Assembly (NCBI GenBank): GCA_028095005.1
Contig: CM051459.1
Location: 117,649,431-117,713,430 of the forward strand
Source: Rhynchospora pubera
Lineage: Eukaryota; Streptophyta; Magnoliopsida; Poales; Cyperaceae
DNA length: 64,000 nt
Direction: 5' to 3'
Under the pieces are notes generated by a model. The model saw only the letters and a program-made list of their open reading frames with translations, was not told where the DNA came from and did not search any database. Positions 13,523 through 25,080 of the stretch are shown piece by piece (position 1 is the stretch's first letter; each line of letters starts with the position of its first letter). Both the position numbers and the translations under genes were made by a program.

Positions 13523-16500
13523 ATGATGACTAGACTGCTTCTCCTCCTCCTTTTCTATTGCTGCCTCCTTTCCTTCCCATTCCATCATGGTAATTTCTTA
13601 TATGATATATATTGTGTTTGTTTTGTTTTAAGTTCTTGGTACTTGATTTGAAGGACTAAAACAGTTGGTTAGAAAATTCAATTCAATCAAAATCAAAACC
13701 AAGAAACTTTGCTAGAATGGAAATCAAATTGTTTGTACTGTAATAGTAATGGTAAGGCCTTCTAACTATCTTCAGGATGATTGATAAACAATCATTATTT
13801 CTTTGGTTTGGTAATTGTCGTGTTCAATATAATTTCTGAATATACCACAATTCTCTTCAAGTTCATAGATAATAACATCACCTTTTCTTTTTATGTGTGC
13901 ATGAATTATGGTTGATTTCCAATCCACAAAGCTTCACTCACTTATTTGCACCAATTAGGTGGAAAAGTTAAATAGTTGAATTGGATTTAGGAAGTAGATA
14001 TTTGGACATCAATCAGAGTATCTCTGAGTGCTGCCTTACCTTACCTGATCCATGTTTCCAAATTCAAACCGATCATTGTGATTTTGTGTTACTGCAATTG
14101 GCTATCGTGTAGTCCCAAAGCACAAGTGACATATTAAGGTTTAAGGGTAATCTTCTAGTTTGGAAATTTATTATAAATTTCTGATTTGGTTAAAGCTGCA
14201 TGCACTTATGGCCTTCAGTAATTTTTTGGCAAGCTTCCTGTCACTTACAGTATTATGATTGTTCTGAGCTTCGGAATGCAATGCAAATCATCAAATCATA
14301 ATTACACAATTATAGTTGTAATGCATGTGCTCACAGCTCTCCCACATTTATTTTATATGTTCCTTTTCCTCTAGCAGGTCCGGTGATTGCTGAAGCCTTC
14401 ACGGGAACGTATGGGATAAACTATGGCAGGATTGCCGACAATATTCCCCCTCCTGAAAGCGTTGTAACACTCCTTAAAGCTGCCAAGATTAAAAATGTCA
14501 AAATCTACGACTCTGACCACAGCGTCCTCACTGCCTTCAAGGACTCCGGCCTTGAGCTCACCATTGCCATCCCCAATGAAAATGTCAAGGACATTAGCGC
14601 CAGCGAAACACGTGCCATGGACTGGTTGAAGGAAAATGTGCAGCCATTTTTGCCTAACACGAAAATCCGGGGCATCACTGTTGGGAATGAAATATTGGGT
14701 GGTGGCGACCAGGGTCTGTCTGAGGCCCTGCTTGGAGCCATAAAAAATGTCTACAATTCCCTCAAGACACTCCAACTCGAAGACCAAATCCTGGTGACAT
14801 CGCCACACTCGCAGGCTGTTTTTGGCAATTCATACCCACCCTCCTCGTGTACATTTAGCGAGAATGTTATGGTGTACATGAAGCCAATTTTAGAATTCTT
14901 CTCATCCATTGGGTCACCCTTTTATGTCAACGTATACCCTTTCATAGCATACAAGAGTGATCCTGAGCATATAGACGTTAACTATGCCCTTTTCAAGTCC
15001 AATCCTGGTATATATGATGCAAAAACAAATTTGCACTATGACAACATGTTTGAAGCGCAGGTAGATGCGGCATATGCTGCCTTGGAGGCAGCTGGATACA
15101 GCGATATGGAGGTTGTCGTTTCTGAGACAGGATGGGCCTCTGCTGGGGATGCTAGTGAGGCTGGAGCCTCAGTGGAGAATGCCAGAACATATAATTTTAA
15201 TCTGAAAAAGAGGCTGTTTAAGAGGAAGGGAACCCCACTGAGGCCGAAGAAGGTGTTGAAGGCGTATATTTTTGCGCTTTTTAACGAGAACTTGAAGTGG
15301 GGACCATCATCAGAGAAGCACTACGGGCTATTTAACGCTGATGGGAGCATTTCATACAATATTGGTTTTACTGGGCTCAGGCCATCTTCGGCTGGTTCTT
15401 CTTTCCTTTCATTTAAGGTTAGTTGATTTCGACTTTTTATGTGGTATTTTGGCATGCTGTCTTTTAGGCCGAAGGCTATGAGCCTTTCTCCTTCTATTGA
15501 ACTAAAAATCAAGTTTCAAGAGGTCCCTTATCTTTAGGAAATTCCCAGTAGCTTCCTACATTTTTTTTACAATAGGTAGCGGAGCGCCCTGCCTTTTTCC
15601 AATTATTCAGAAAAGAATATTTACAAACTACTAATATAACAGTATCTCACAAAACATATATCCAAATAACCTCCACCCCAGTAACATTCTACTGCATCAG
15701 TACCAACATCTGTAGGTACCGGTGCTATTATTATCTAATCTTTATATTAAAAGAGCAGATTATTCTAGTATAAGACTCAACACACCAACAACAGGATGCA
15801 AACATAAATAATAATACAATTACAAACAACCCTTCACCATACTTGAAAGAAACTGAAAACAATATCAACCCACAATACCCCTTCATAGCCACTCCTGCTC
15901 CTGCATGGACAATCTGCCTCATATCACATAACATTAATGCCCCCATCTCCACCCTCAGTAATCTACAAAGGTAGTTCCTCCAAATTTGGATATAGCACCA
16001 TCACCTTAAATCTTTTGTGGATTGATAATTTATTGCTGAAATTATGCTTATAGTGCTCTCATGGATATGTTTACATCTGAATGACTTTTCCATAAAAAGA
16101 ACTATTGCTTCTTCCTGCACTTGTCTCCACTTGACCCATGAAACTTTTCTGTTTTAAAGCAGGTTTAAGTTCTTCACTAATCTTATGTATCAGTTACCAA
16201 ATTAGTGAAATCTTATGTCATCTTCCTTTTTTGTCTCAAGTGTTATAGCTGTTTCATAAATTAAATGTTCTAGCATGAAATAGGAGTTATTTTTCCTCTT
16301 TTTTTTCATTTTATTCTGATGGATGGGGTCATGAAATGCTATTATTTTAATTTTTTATTTAAGTTTGGTTTATTCTACCATCACATTTTCAAATACATGG
16401 AGTAAATACAGGTATTTGTTTTGAACGTTTTTTCTGAAAAACAGACAAATTTAGTAAAATTGAATCTTTATTAAAATTATGGAAAAAATCTAAGGACTTG

Positions 16501-17331
16501 TTTGCAAATTTATGTAAATTTTTTTCTTTTATGTATTTAATTTGTGGACCAGGTAGGTTATTGTTAGAGTTGGGTGAAAAATAGTCATGTTCTTTTGGAT
16601 TTCCGTTTGGATTTCCGTATCCATAAATTAAATCAAATTTATCTTCTGCTCCGAAACGGAGAGATCATTTTGCATAAAAAATCTGAATACAATTCAACAA
16701 ATCCAATTAAACTTAGCAGACTTTTGGTAACTGCCTTGTGTGATATTCTCATATACTTCTGTATAACCCTTATAAAAAATGTGAGTCATGACTAACTCGG
16801 ACCTTAGCAAAAGTTAGTTTGTACAGGCAACTGTCCGAAGTAGAGTTGCCAACTCTTCCCTGACCTGTGATATCTGAAGCTGACTCAATGCCTAAAATTT
16901 GACTAACTCGGTTACTCAACTGACTGTGTGCAAATGTTTGCAAGGTTAATCTGACCTGGGGGGTACTTGGTTACATTATCCAACCTGTTACCTTTTAACT
17001 GAACTGACCTGAAATGTTCTGATCAGAATTTTGAGCAACACACCCAACATCCTGACCTGATTCAACTGTTATATTTGCCACTTTAAAGAACCAAAACATC
17101 TATGCACTGTGCTTGGACTAGGAGTTGTTTACCACATCTCTTAAACTTTGAAATTGGATTCTTTTATTTATTTATTTTCTTTTGGTATAGCTGTTCACTT
17201 TAATAGATTTCTGATGTAACTTTGTTTGGTACAAATAACAGGATATTGGAGCTGAAGGGAGGAGCATGGCCTATGTCAAAACGCTTGTATCATGTATTGC
17301 TCTTCTTTCAGCTGTGTTCTTAACTACGTGA
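13523..17331 (+). CDS. Glucan endo-1,3-beta-glucosidase, GH17 family, probably GPI-anchored
   Basis: A secreted enzyme that hydrolyses beta-1,3-glucan (callose) in the cell wall. Exons are 13523..13589, 14378..15417 and 17242..17331, and all junctions are GT-AG and keep frame (398 residues). Exon 1 encodes a Leu-rich signal peptide. Exon 2 carries the whole GH17 barrel, opening with the typical GINYGRIADN. The proton donor is Glu127 in TVGNEILGGG and the nucleophile is Glu272 in VVSETGWAS; both are present at the normal spacing. Exon 3 encodes DIGAEGRSMAYV and then a hydrophobic tail ending in FLTT, as expected for GPI-anchor addition. There is no X8 (CBM43) domain. The start is uncertain: ATG 13436 is in frame and would add 29 mostly basic and polar residues before the hydrophobic segment. 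I chose 13523 because it puts the signal peptide at the N-terminus. Confidence 0.9.
13590..14377 (+). other. Intron 1 of the GH17 gene
   Basis: A GT-AG intron of 788 bp in phase 1, splitting a Gly codon directly after the signal peptide. The acceptor is a tandem NAGNAG site (TAGCAG at 14372..14377). Use of the first AG would insert one Ala. Confidence 0.85.
15418..17241 (+). other. Intron 2 of the GH17 gene
   Basis: A phase-0 intron of 1824 bp with donor GTTAGT and acceptor AACAG. If retained, translation stops at 15424..15426 after adding Val-Ser, giving a protein without the hydrophobic tail. I recognise no transposon or gene inside it. Confidence 0.85.
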
Positions 17332-17594
17332 GCACTGTGGCTGTGAATAGAGTTCTTCTAGGACTTATTTGCTTGAGCTCTCCTTAAATCACAGCATGTA
17401 CATTTCCATTTTTTAAGGAAAAATAGGGAAAATTTGCAGGGGGGAAAAATGCTAGCTAGTGATAGTTTGGAGCACAAGTTATTCATCCTTGCTCCCTGGA
17501 AAAGAATATGAATATTTATCTGAAACATCTCATTGAACGAAATATAGATTTATCAACATGAAGAGGTTAGAATAGCATTTCTCCTTTGCTAGAA
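17332..17594 (+). other. Probable 3' UTR and downstream sequence of the GH17 gene
   Basis: AT-rich sequence after the stop codon. I see no clean AATAAA signal. The SINE target-site copy begins at 17595. Confidence 0.4.
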
Positions 17595-17610
17595 TACTTG
17601 CATAAATATT

Positions 17611-17764
17611 TTTGTTTGAAGATAAATTGGAGGTCTAAGCCACCCAACTTATTTTTAAATTAAATGTCTATGAAAGACCCCCTGGCCGGATTTCGAACCT
17701 GCGACATTTCACTCAAAGAGTCAAGGTGCATTGCTCTTTGCTACTGGACCAAGAGCTGGTTCTC
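17611..17764 (-). mobile_element. tRNA-derived SINE with 16-bp target-site duplication
   Basis: Read on the minus strand, the head AACCAGCTCTTGGTCCAGTAGC is followed by a box B, GGTTCGAAATCC (minus strand of 17688..17699), as in Pol III tRNA-type promoters. The element is flanked by a perfect 16-bp direct repeat, tacttgcataaatatt, at 17595..17610 and 17765..17780. It is 154 bp long. It does not fold as a usable tRNA. Confidence 0.88.
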
Positions 17765-17780
17765 TACTTGCATAAATATT

Positions 17781-18665
17781 AACTATTTATAGTTTTATAT
17801 ATAGATGAAAAATGCAAAACTAATCAGTAAATATTTATGAATTATCTCACACAAAGTAGATACTGTCCAAGAAGCGTATTGAGGTAAGCCTATTAATAGT
17901 TTTTTTTTTTGTTTTTTTGGATAACTTGACAGGAGCTGTCAAAAAAGCCTATTAATAGTTAAGAATTTTATCTGTTCAACGATAAAAGGGTAATATTTTC
18001 GTATAGAACGATTGCCAAAAGAAAAATAACTTATACCAAACAATCAAACTAAAGTAATAAAATTTTGAAAAATGAAAAAGAAAGGTCTTGAGCAATCAAG
18101 CCTGAATTTTGATCAATCAGACATCTCAGTAAGTATACCTTCGTTAGGTTGCAGACAATCAGAGTTTAATATGTGACATTACAAACTTTAAAGTTTTAGT
18201 ACATTGCCTGTTAAAAAACAAAACTAACGTCAAGTGAAGAAAAAGATGGAACATCTGGCTAAAATGAAATATAGATCGTTCAATTGAAGATAAGCCTAAG
18301 ATGATCTATGATCTTCAGAGTACAGACAATCGAAGAGAAGCCAAATCCCACTGAAATATTGGTCAAACCTTCCTAAATGATTCAAACCATGAAAGAGTAT
18401 CCGTGGTTCCAAAACTTAAGGTGGTTATAAACTTGTTCTTTTTTTACTTTCTGGTTGAAAAAACTGTAAAAACATTTTTAATCTCCATGTATATGTGTTG
18501 CATCTGATTGCTAGCGGCATCATTTGTATAATTGTATGTGATTAATTAATTGTATATTTGTATCCGGCACACTTGTTAGGCCGTTGATCATTGATACTTT
18601 GTTTCAGCCCAAAATAAGACCAAATACTAACAGGCCGTGGGTACTTCCTTATCACATATAAATCT
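17781..18665. other. Intergenic DNA, nothing recognised
   Basis: AT-rich sequence with short poly(T) runs (about 17898..17918). I found no gene or bounded repeat. The last 25 bases (tacttccttatcacatataaatctgcaat region) recur at about 22726. Confidence 0.4.
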
Positions 18666-18673
18666 GCAATGTA

Positions 18674-18952
18674 TATGGCTGCATAACGTCTAAAACGACC
18701 ACGAAAACGGTCGATTTCGTTAACCGTTTCGTTTTAAAACGAAATTGATAACCCATTTGCGTTAACCGTTTCGTCTAAAACGAAACGGTCGAAATCACGA
18801 AAATACCACGAAAATACACATGGACGAAACTGTTCTAAACTTTCGTTAATCGTTTCGTTTATAAAACGCAACAAAAAATCTTAACCGTTTCGTTTCGTTT
18901 TGGACGAAACGAAACGGAAGGACGGTCGAAACGGTGACCGTTTTCACCCCTA
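18674..18952. mobile_element. hAT-like non-autonomous element 1 (279 bp)
   Basis: Starts TATGGCTGCATAACG, ends GTTTTCACCCCTA, and is flanked by a perfect 8-bp duplication gcaatgta (18666..18673 and 18953..18960), the hallmark of hAT insertion. The body is built almost entirely from 'aaacgaaacgg' / 'ccgtttcgttt' motifs in both orientations. It has no coding capacity. Confidence 0.88.
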
Positions 18953-18960
18953 GCAATGTA

Positions 18961-19420
18961 CGAGAATTACTCATAACAATCAGAATTCACGCAATCAGAC
19001 AATCAAGAGTTATCGCTTCACCTTCACCCTCACGCGACCTTCCCTTATGTCCGCGTCCCTTCTCTTCCCATGAGCGCCTCCTCTCTACTCTCCCTCACAT
19101 GCCGTCTCTCCGACCAATCTGACCGCCGCATCGCCTCTCCTCTCCTCCGCCTCATCTCAGCCTCTCATTCGCCTCTCCTCTCCTCTGCCTGCGCCTCTCC
19201 TATGCTTCGCCTCACCTATCTTCCGCCTCAGCTTCGCCTCACCTCTCCTCCGCCTCGCATCCGCCTCCGTCTCACCTCAACCTCTCTTCCGTCTCTCGTC
19301 CCCTCCGCATCACTGCTCCCTCTCCTATATCGATTAGATCTGGTTGAGGAAGAAAGAAGTAGAAATAAAGAAGGATAAGAAGAGAAAAGAGGTTTAGATC
19401 TAGTACTGTTACAACTTGGG
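18961..19420. other. Pyrimidine-rich low-complexity tract
   Basis: A CT-rich segment with repeated 'cgcctctcctctcctc' words (about 19020..19320) followed by a GA-rich stretch. Open frames through it encode only Ser/Leu/Pro/Arg-rich low-complexity peptides, and I do not call them genes. Confidence 0.45.
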
Positions 19421-20830
19421 AGTAACTAAATTACTATAAGGGATGCTATTAATCAGTATAGGGGAGTATCTAATATATATAAGGGAGTAAATAATATTCA
19501 TATATGATTCTGCTGATTTTTGGGAGTAACTAAATTACTATAAGGGAGGAAATTAATCAATATAAGAAAGTAGGGAAAATCAGCTATATACCCTTCAAAT
19601 CATAACCAATTGGCTTCTAATCTTTAAATTTGGAAATATCTCCTCTAATTATAATTTATATAGATATTTACCCTTTCATTATTTTTACTAACATTTTAAA
19701 ATTTGAAAATCAATTATTAAAATTTAGGACACAAGTGCCCTCAAATCCTTTCTTCTTGCACCTTTCCTTTAACGATCTATCTCAGAAGTTCAGAACAAAT
19801 TCAGAAACCTCGAACTACTCGAGTTAAAATGCTAAATTTAATAGAATTAAAATAGCATTTTCGAACTAGCTCAGGGCCAAACGTGGAAGAAAAGTACTTG
19901 CTTGGAGTTGATCAATCTATTGGAAGAATGCTGCTTTTCAAGAAAAATCAAGTAAACAATGGCAATTTGACTTGGAAGTTTGAAAGCATAGAGCTCATTT
20001 ATATATGAGTAAATATAGCAACCTTACACGTTATTTAATTTTTTTTAGATACGCCACATCATTTCAAATTGAGAGAACAACGGTATGACCGTATGAGCTA
20101 GATTTTCTAACTTGCATGGGACCATTAAAATAACAAATGCAGCGCCAATGGGAATCAGAATCGAAAGGCAGAGGGAAGATTAATCGTCACGGAAAAGGGC
20201 AGTTTTGTCCAAATATTTAAAATTATATTTTTCAGAACTAAAATATCACTAAAAATAGTTAAAAGGGTGAATAGCTATACAACTTATGATTGGAGGGGGA
20301 TATTTCCAAATTTGAAGATTAGAGGGTGATATTTCCAATTGGCTAAGATTTGAGGGGTATATAACTGATTTTTCCAAGAAAGTAAATAATATATACAACG
20401 GAGTAAATAATATTCATATCTGATTATGTAGTTATTTGGGAGTAACTAAATAGATATAAGGTAGTAAATAACTAGTATAAAAGGAGTATCTAATATGTAT
20501 TAGAGAGTAAATAACATTTAAAACTGATTCTACGATTGCTTGGGAGTAACTAAATAACTATAAGGGAGTAAATAAGTAGAGTAAGGGAGTAAATAATATT
20601 CATATCTGATTCTGCTATTGTTTGGGATTAACTAAATAGCTATAAGAGAGTAAATAACTAGTATAAATGGAGTATCTAATCTAATATGTATAAGAGAGTA
20701 AATAACATTTAGAACTGATTCTATTGTTGCTTGGGAGTAACTAAAAAACTATAAGGGAGTAAATAATTAGTAGTAAGAGAGTATTTAATACAAGTGAGGG
20801 AGTAAATAATATTTATTTCTGATTCTGATA
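19421..20830 (+). repeat. Degenerate array of 'gggagtaactaaat ... aagggagtaaataa' units
   Basis: Units of roughly 100-120 bp recur (for example near 19428, 19529, 20440, 20550, 20622 and 20735), each containing 'tgggagtaactaaat', 'ctataagggagtaaataa', 'ggagtatctaatat' and 'ctgattctgc'. The array is split by the Mutator-like element at 19573..20375. A stretch with the same words in reverse orientation lies at 22760..23090. Confidence 0.7.
19573..20375. mobile_element. Mutator-like inverted-repeat element (803 bp)
   Basis: Flanked by a perfect 9-bp duplication aagaaagta (19564..19572 and 20376..20384). The ends are inverted: GGGAAAATCAGCTATATACC at the left, and at the right the complement of a near-identical sequence. 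Similarity between the arms continues for about 75 bp. A 9-bp duplication with long inverted repeats is typical of Mutator-like elements. There is no transposase inside. Confidence 0.88.
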
Positions 20831-21285
20831 ACTGCAGGGCTGGGCAACGACGACGGCAAGGCTGCGCGACTTCGACGGGAGGGCTGCGCGACGACGACGG
20901 CAAGGCAGGGCGACTGCGACGGGAGGGCGTGATGGTTGAGAGCGACGGAGCGTGCGACGGTTGAGGGCGGCAGAGTGCGCGACGACGATGGAGAAGGGGT
21001 GCGGTGAGAGGCCGCGTGGGGGAGAAATGGTGGAGACAGAGGGCTGATGGGGAGAAGGGGCGAAGCTAGGAGGCACGTGGGGGTGAGAGGGATGGGACAC
21101 ACAAATGAGATGGGGAGAAAGGGTGAGGTAGCCAGGGGTGCGGGGTGAGAAAGGGTGAGGGAACGGATGAGAGCAATTTTCATTTTCGAAAAGGAGTGAA
21201 TTGTAGCGCACTTGTCCAAAATGAAATTTGATTGCATGATTGTCTTAGAGGCTAATTGTAGTTATCAGCTCCGACAAGGTACTTC
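20831..21285. repeat. GC-rich segment with a 44-bp minisatellite
   Basis: 20847..20934 holds two copies of a 44-bp unit (acgacgacggcaaggc...), with about four differences in the second copy. Flanking sequence is GC-rich and made of gcgacg/gagggc words, in contrast to the AT-rich surroundings. The minus-strand open frames are Ser/Pro/Arg-rich low complexity. Confidence 0.6.
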
Positions 21286-21293
21286 CTTTGACA

Positions 21294-22677
21294 TAGGGCT
21301 GCATAACGTGGCAAACGGTGACGAAAATCACCTCTTTTGTTAATCGTTCCGTGAATAAGACGAAAAATATAATTTTTTGCGTTTTGTGTTTCGTCCTCAA
21401 GGATAATTTATTGCGTTCATCGTTACGTGATATTTAAACGACGAAAACAGTTAAACCGTTTAGTCGTGCCTAGACACAATTGATGTGATTAATTTTACTG
21501 CTGAATTGGGTCACTGGCAGGACATTCACGGAAAAATTTTACATTTTTACTCAACAAAAAGGTAGACGCGAGAGCAACAAAATAGATCATATATTTCAGA
21601 AGCTCAAAAATTGTGTGACCAGAAGGGGTCCAATACCAGTACATCGCTTGCGTGACCAGAAGCTGTAGCACCAAACTAAAAGCTAATCCTAAACACCAAA
21701 GTAAAAAACAAATGCTAAAATAATTAAAACAAAAGTCGCAACCAGCAGAAAAAGGAAACAAAGAGAAAAAGAACCAGCAAATAAGAGAGAAAAAAATGGG
21801 ATCCTAAATCAGAGGAAAAGAAGGGTAGGAATGTCCCACAGTTGAAATTTTGTGTATCCTTGCATAGCTATCCAGGTGGTGATCATGTTGCAACTGGTTA
21901 CCAATCTCTAGGCACGAATAGCAAGAACTTCTAAGATATCAATGTACACCATTCAATCCACTGTGTCTGGTTTGAGGATGCCATTCCCTTGAGTCCTTGA
22001 TGTTGCTGCTGAGGTTGAATTAGGATTGGGTCTCTTGCTCTGTGCCCCTGTAACAACTGATGACATTCTTGCCTTCTCAGTTACAGGTACAGATAAACGG
22101 GTAGGTATTGAAGTGGGTTGAACTCTGGTGGTCAGGTGGAGGGGCCCTCGTTTAGAGAGAGGGATCACTTGTTGCCTTTGGTGTTGCTGCTGCTGAGAGA
22201 TCAATTGTTGTGCGATCGACACCAATCGTCTGTTGTAAACATAGAAGAATGTTGGAGAAGAAAGGGGGGCGAGTGAGAGAAGGGATTTGGTGAAGATAGC
22301 GGTCAGAGAAGAAAGGGGAAGAGGCGATCGGCGAGTGAGAGAGAGGGATTTGGTCAGCACTATAGCCAGAGGAGGAGAGGGAGCATGAGAGGCGTAGAAA
22401 TGACGCGAGCGGCGATAGACTAGGTTTTGTCCTCATTGTCTCCGCAACCATTATCTGCAATCAAAATAAAATCCATCTATGTTGAACGAAACGGACGAAA
22501 CAATGATCACGAAATTAGTCTGTTTCGTTGACCGTTTCGTTACATGAACGAAACTGATTTTCATTTGCGCCAACTTTTTCTTTGTTAAAACGAAACCAAA
22601 ATCTTTAACTGTTACCGTCCCGTTTCGAACGAAACGAAACGGTCGGACGGTCGAAACGAGTGTCGTTTTCACCCCTA
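21294..22677. mobile_element. hAT-like non-autonomous element 2 (1384 bp)
   Basis: Starts TAGGGCTGCATAACG, ends GTTTTCACCCCTA, and is flanked by a perfect 8-bp duplication ctttgaca (21286..21293 and 22678..22685). The ends match those of element 1 at 18674, and both have subterminal 'aaacgaaacgg' motifs. The middle (about 21480..22440) differs from element 1 and includes a minus-strand open frame (21953..22360, Ser/Gln-rich) that I do not recognise. No hAT transposase motif is visible. Confidence 0.88.
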
Positions 22678-22685
22678 CTTTGACA

Positions 22686-23110
22686 TCTCTTTTTTTTTCT
22701 CAGGACTCTCTTCAATACAAATAAATACTTCCTTATGACATATAAATCTGCAATTTTACAAGATACACCCTTGTAAAAATATAAATACTCCTATTTATTT
22801 ATTAGATACTTCTTTCTAATTATTAGTTACTCTCTCAAGTGAACTAAATATTTAAACTCAGCACATTAAGTTCCTTAAATTAGTTAGTTACTCTCTTATA
22901 TATATTATATACTCCTTTATAATTATCAGCTACTTCTTAAGTAAACTACGTATTTAAACTTATTAGGTACTCTTATATTTATTAGATATTTCCTTAAACT
23001 CTTTTAGTTACTCCTTTATATATTAGATAATTAGTTTGATTATATATATTAGGTACTCCTTTGAACATGTTTAGTTACTATTTTACAAAGAAAAATAAGT
23101 TAAAAAAATA
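22686..23110 (-). repeat. Reverse-orientation stretch of the 'gggagtaac' repeat
   Basis: Contains 'agttactctctcaagtgaact', 'tattagatacttctttct', 'tagttactctcttatata' and related words, the complements of the motifs in the 19421..20830 array. It may be the other arm of a larger, decayed inverted repeat. Confidence 0.5.
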
Positions 23111-23326
23111 GAGGCTCGAATAAAAAAAAGGAGCAAACGATGAGGGTGAGACATGAAGATAAAATTTTAGATCGTCGAAGAAGAAAACAAGAACAATCAA
23201 TAGGGAATCAGATCACCAAAGGCTTGAGTGTCACATTTTGTCATGTTGTGGCGAGACAACGGTTGAGACGGGAGGGTGAAGGGAAAACAAAAGTAGAGGC
23301 GCTGATTGATCGAAGCACTTCTCAGA

Positions 23327-23540
23327 GAAATCATATCCTCTGCCAACCATTTATGGTTGGTAGAGGGCCAACATTTGATCTAAACCGTTAGATCTAATCT
23401 CAATGGTTAAGGGAGCCCCGTGCATGTAACCTAGATTGATAGGTCCGAAAAATTTTAACCGTCGAGATTAGATCTAACGGCTCGGATCAAACATTGGCCC
23501 TCTACCAACCTCAAAAAGTTGGTAGAGGATACTCTCCCCT
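23327..23540. mobile_element. Foldback MITE, Mutator-like (214 bp)
   Basis: Nearly the whole element is a palindrome: the left arm (TATCCTCTGCCAACC, then a GATCTAAACCGTTAGATC region) is matched by the right arm in reverse. It is flanked by a 9-bp direct repeat cttctcaga (23318..23326 and 23541..23549). Each tip carries its own small hairpin (ccaaccatttatggttgg; ccaacctcaaaaagttgg). Confidence 0.82.
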
Positions 23541-23565
23541 TCTCAGACAGCTTATGCTATAGGTA

Positions 23566-25072
23566 GGGCCGTCAATACCGCTCCGTTTCGAACATTTTCG
23601 TTTCGTTTCGTCCGAAACGGAGCAGAAATGAAAGGGTTTTTGCTTCCATTTCAGGCAACGGAACATAAACGAAACGGTTTGTGGTTTCGTTCAGCTGGAC
23701 GGAACGGAAACAGAACGGCCTAGTTTCGTTACGTGGGCTAACGTTATTACATTGACCTCGAAGGCCATTATTTGTAGCCCATTCTGAGGTGAAGAAATAG
23801 AGAGAGAGATGCCCTAGCGCCGCTCTTGTCTCTCTCGCCTGGCTCCCTCGCCTCTCGCCTGTCTCTCTCGCAAACTTCCACTGCACAGAAACCCTTCACT
23901 CTCTACCCTTGTGTCTCTCACTCACAAAAACCCAGAAGCTCAGCCCCTCTCCTTTGATGCTTTCCCTGACAGACCCCACCTCTCGCCTCTCCCCCACTGA
24001 CCCTCAGCCGTGATTAAACCCATCTCTCCACCTCTGTTACCTACTTGTGTGAGAGAGAAGATCCACGATGGCAGTGAGGGACGATGGATGATGACAAAGG
24101 AGAAAGCTAAGAGACGAACGAGACAGAGATGGGAGAGATAGTGAAGAAGAGATGGAGCCAGTACATCTGTACATGCTTCAGCTTCGGCTTCATCCATTAA
24201 GAACCAAGGTAACAACACTTATCTGTGCTTTTCTTTTCAAGCTTAATTTTCTGTTTGAAGCTAAAATTAGTGTAATAAATCCTTTCTTCCGTGTTATCTT
24301 GAGGTGGATTAGTTGATTTTTATCAATTTTGATTGATTGTTTGGACTATTTCAAATTTAGGGATTTGGTTTATCAATTTTGATTTTTTATCAGTTTTGAT
24401 TGGTTGTTTGGACTACAAATTTTGATTGGATATTAATTTCTTCGATGTTATCTTGCATGACTGAACTGATTTTTCTTAAAATTTGTGAAACAAATTTTTT
24501 TTGCAAAATACCAGTATACTATTTTTTTTTCTGATTTTATCGTGTATCTTATTAAATTCGGATTTTTGCCTAGCACATGCTCTATCTGACTGTCTCCATG
24601 CATCTCCATATATAGAGATAAGTACCTTATTAATTTTTTTGTCTAATTTTTGGATTACTAATTGAAAGCATGAACTGTTGTTTATTTTTCAGTTTTGGAT
24701 TTGCTTTGCTGTCTCTGATGGTTGATCGAGAAGGAGTAACTACATTTGTTGATATTAATTGCTATCTCATTGGAATAGAATTTGTATTTGTTGATATCTA
24801 ATACTTAGATTTGTGATTTGTGATATGTAGTACATGATTTGTATTGTGATTTGTACTGTGAACTTAGAAAAATCAATGCCATTTCAAACGGCAGAAAAAT
24901 TTAAAATTTTTCCGTTTTTTCCGTTTATTCTGACGGAACATAAAACGTAAAAAAATTTAATTCCGTTCTAACAATGGAACATAAGCGGAAATCAATACAG
25001 TTGCGTTTATGAGAACGGAACGTACACGGAAATTAGTATTTCCGTGTACGTTGTGCACATTTGACACCCCTA
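23566..25072. mobile_element. hAT-like non-autonomous element 3 (1507 bp)
   Basis: Starts TAGGGCCGTCAA, ends TTTGACACCCCTA, and is flanked by a perfect 8-bp duplication gctatagg (23558..23565 and 25073..25080). Inside, in order: 'gaaacgg' motifs, a CT/GA-rich leader-like stretch (23790..24190), a good splice donor context (accaag|gtaaca near 24209), AT-rich sequence, then 'acggaacgtac' motifs. This layout is shared with the element at 58406..59843. It looks like the 5' leader and first intron of a lost transposase gene, but no transposase coding sequence remains. Confidence 0.88.
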
Positions 25073-25080
25073 GCTATAGG

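Noticed and set aside
20785..21237. Minus-strand open frames rich in Ser, Pro and Arg
   Set aside because: They are translations of a GC-rich low-complexity tract with a minisatellite. Overlapping frames are all open for the same reason.
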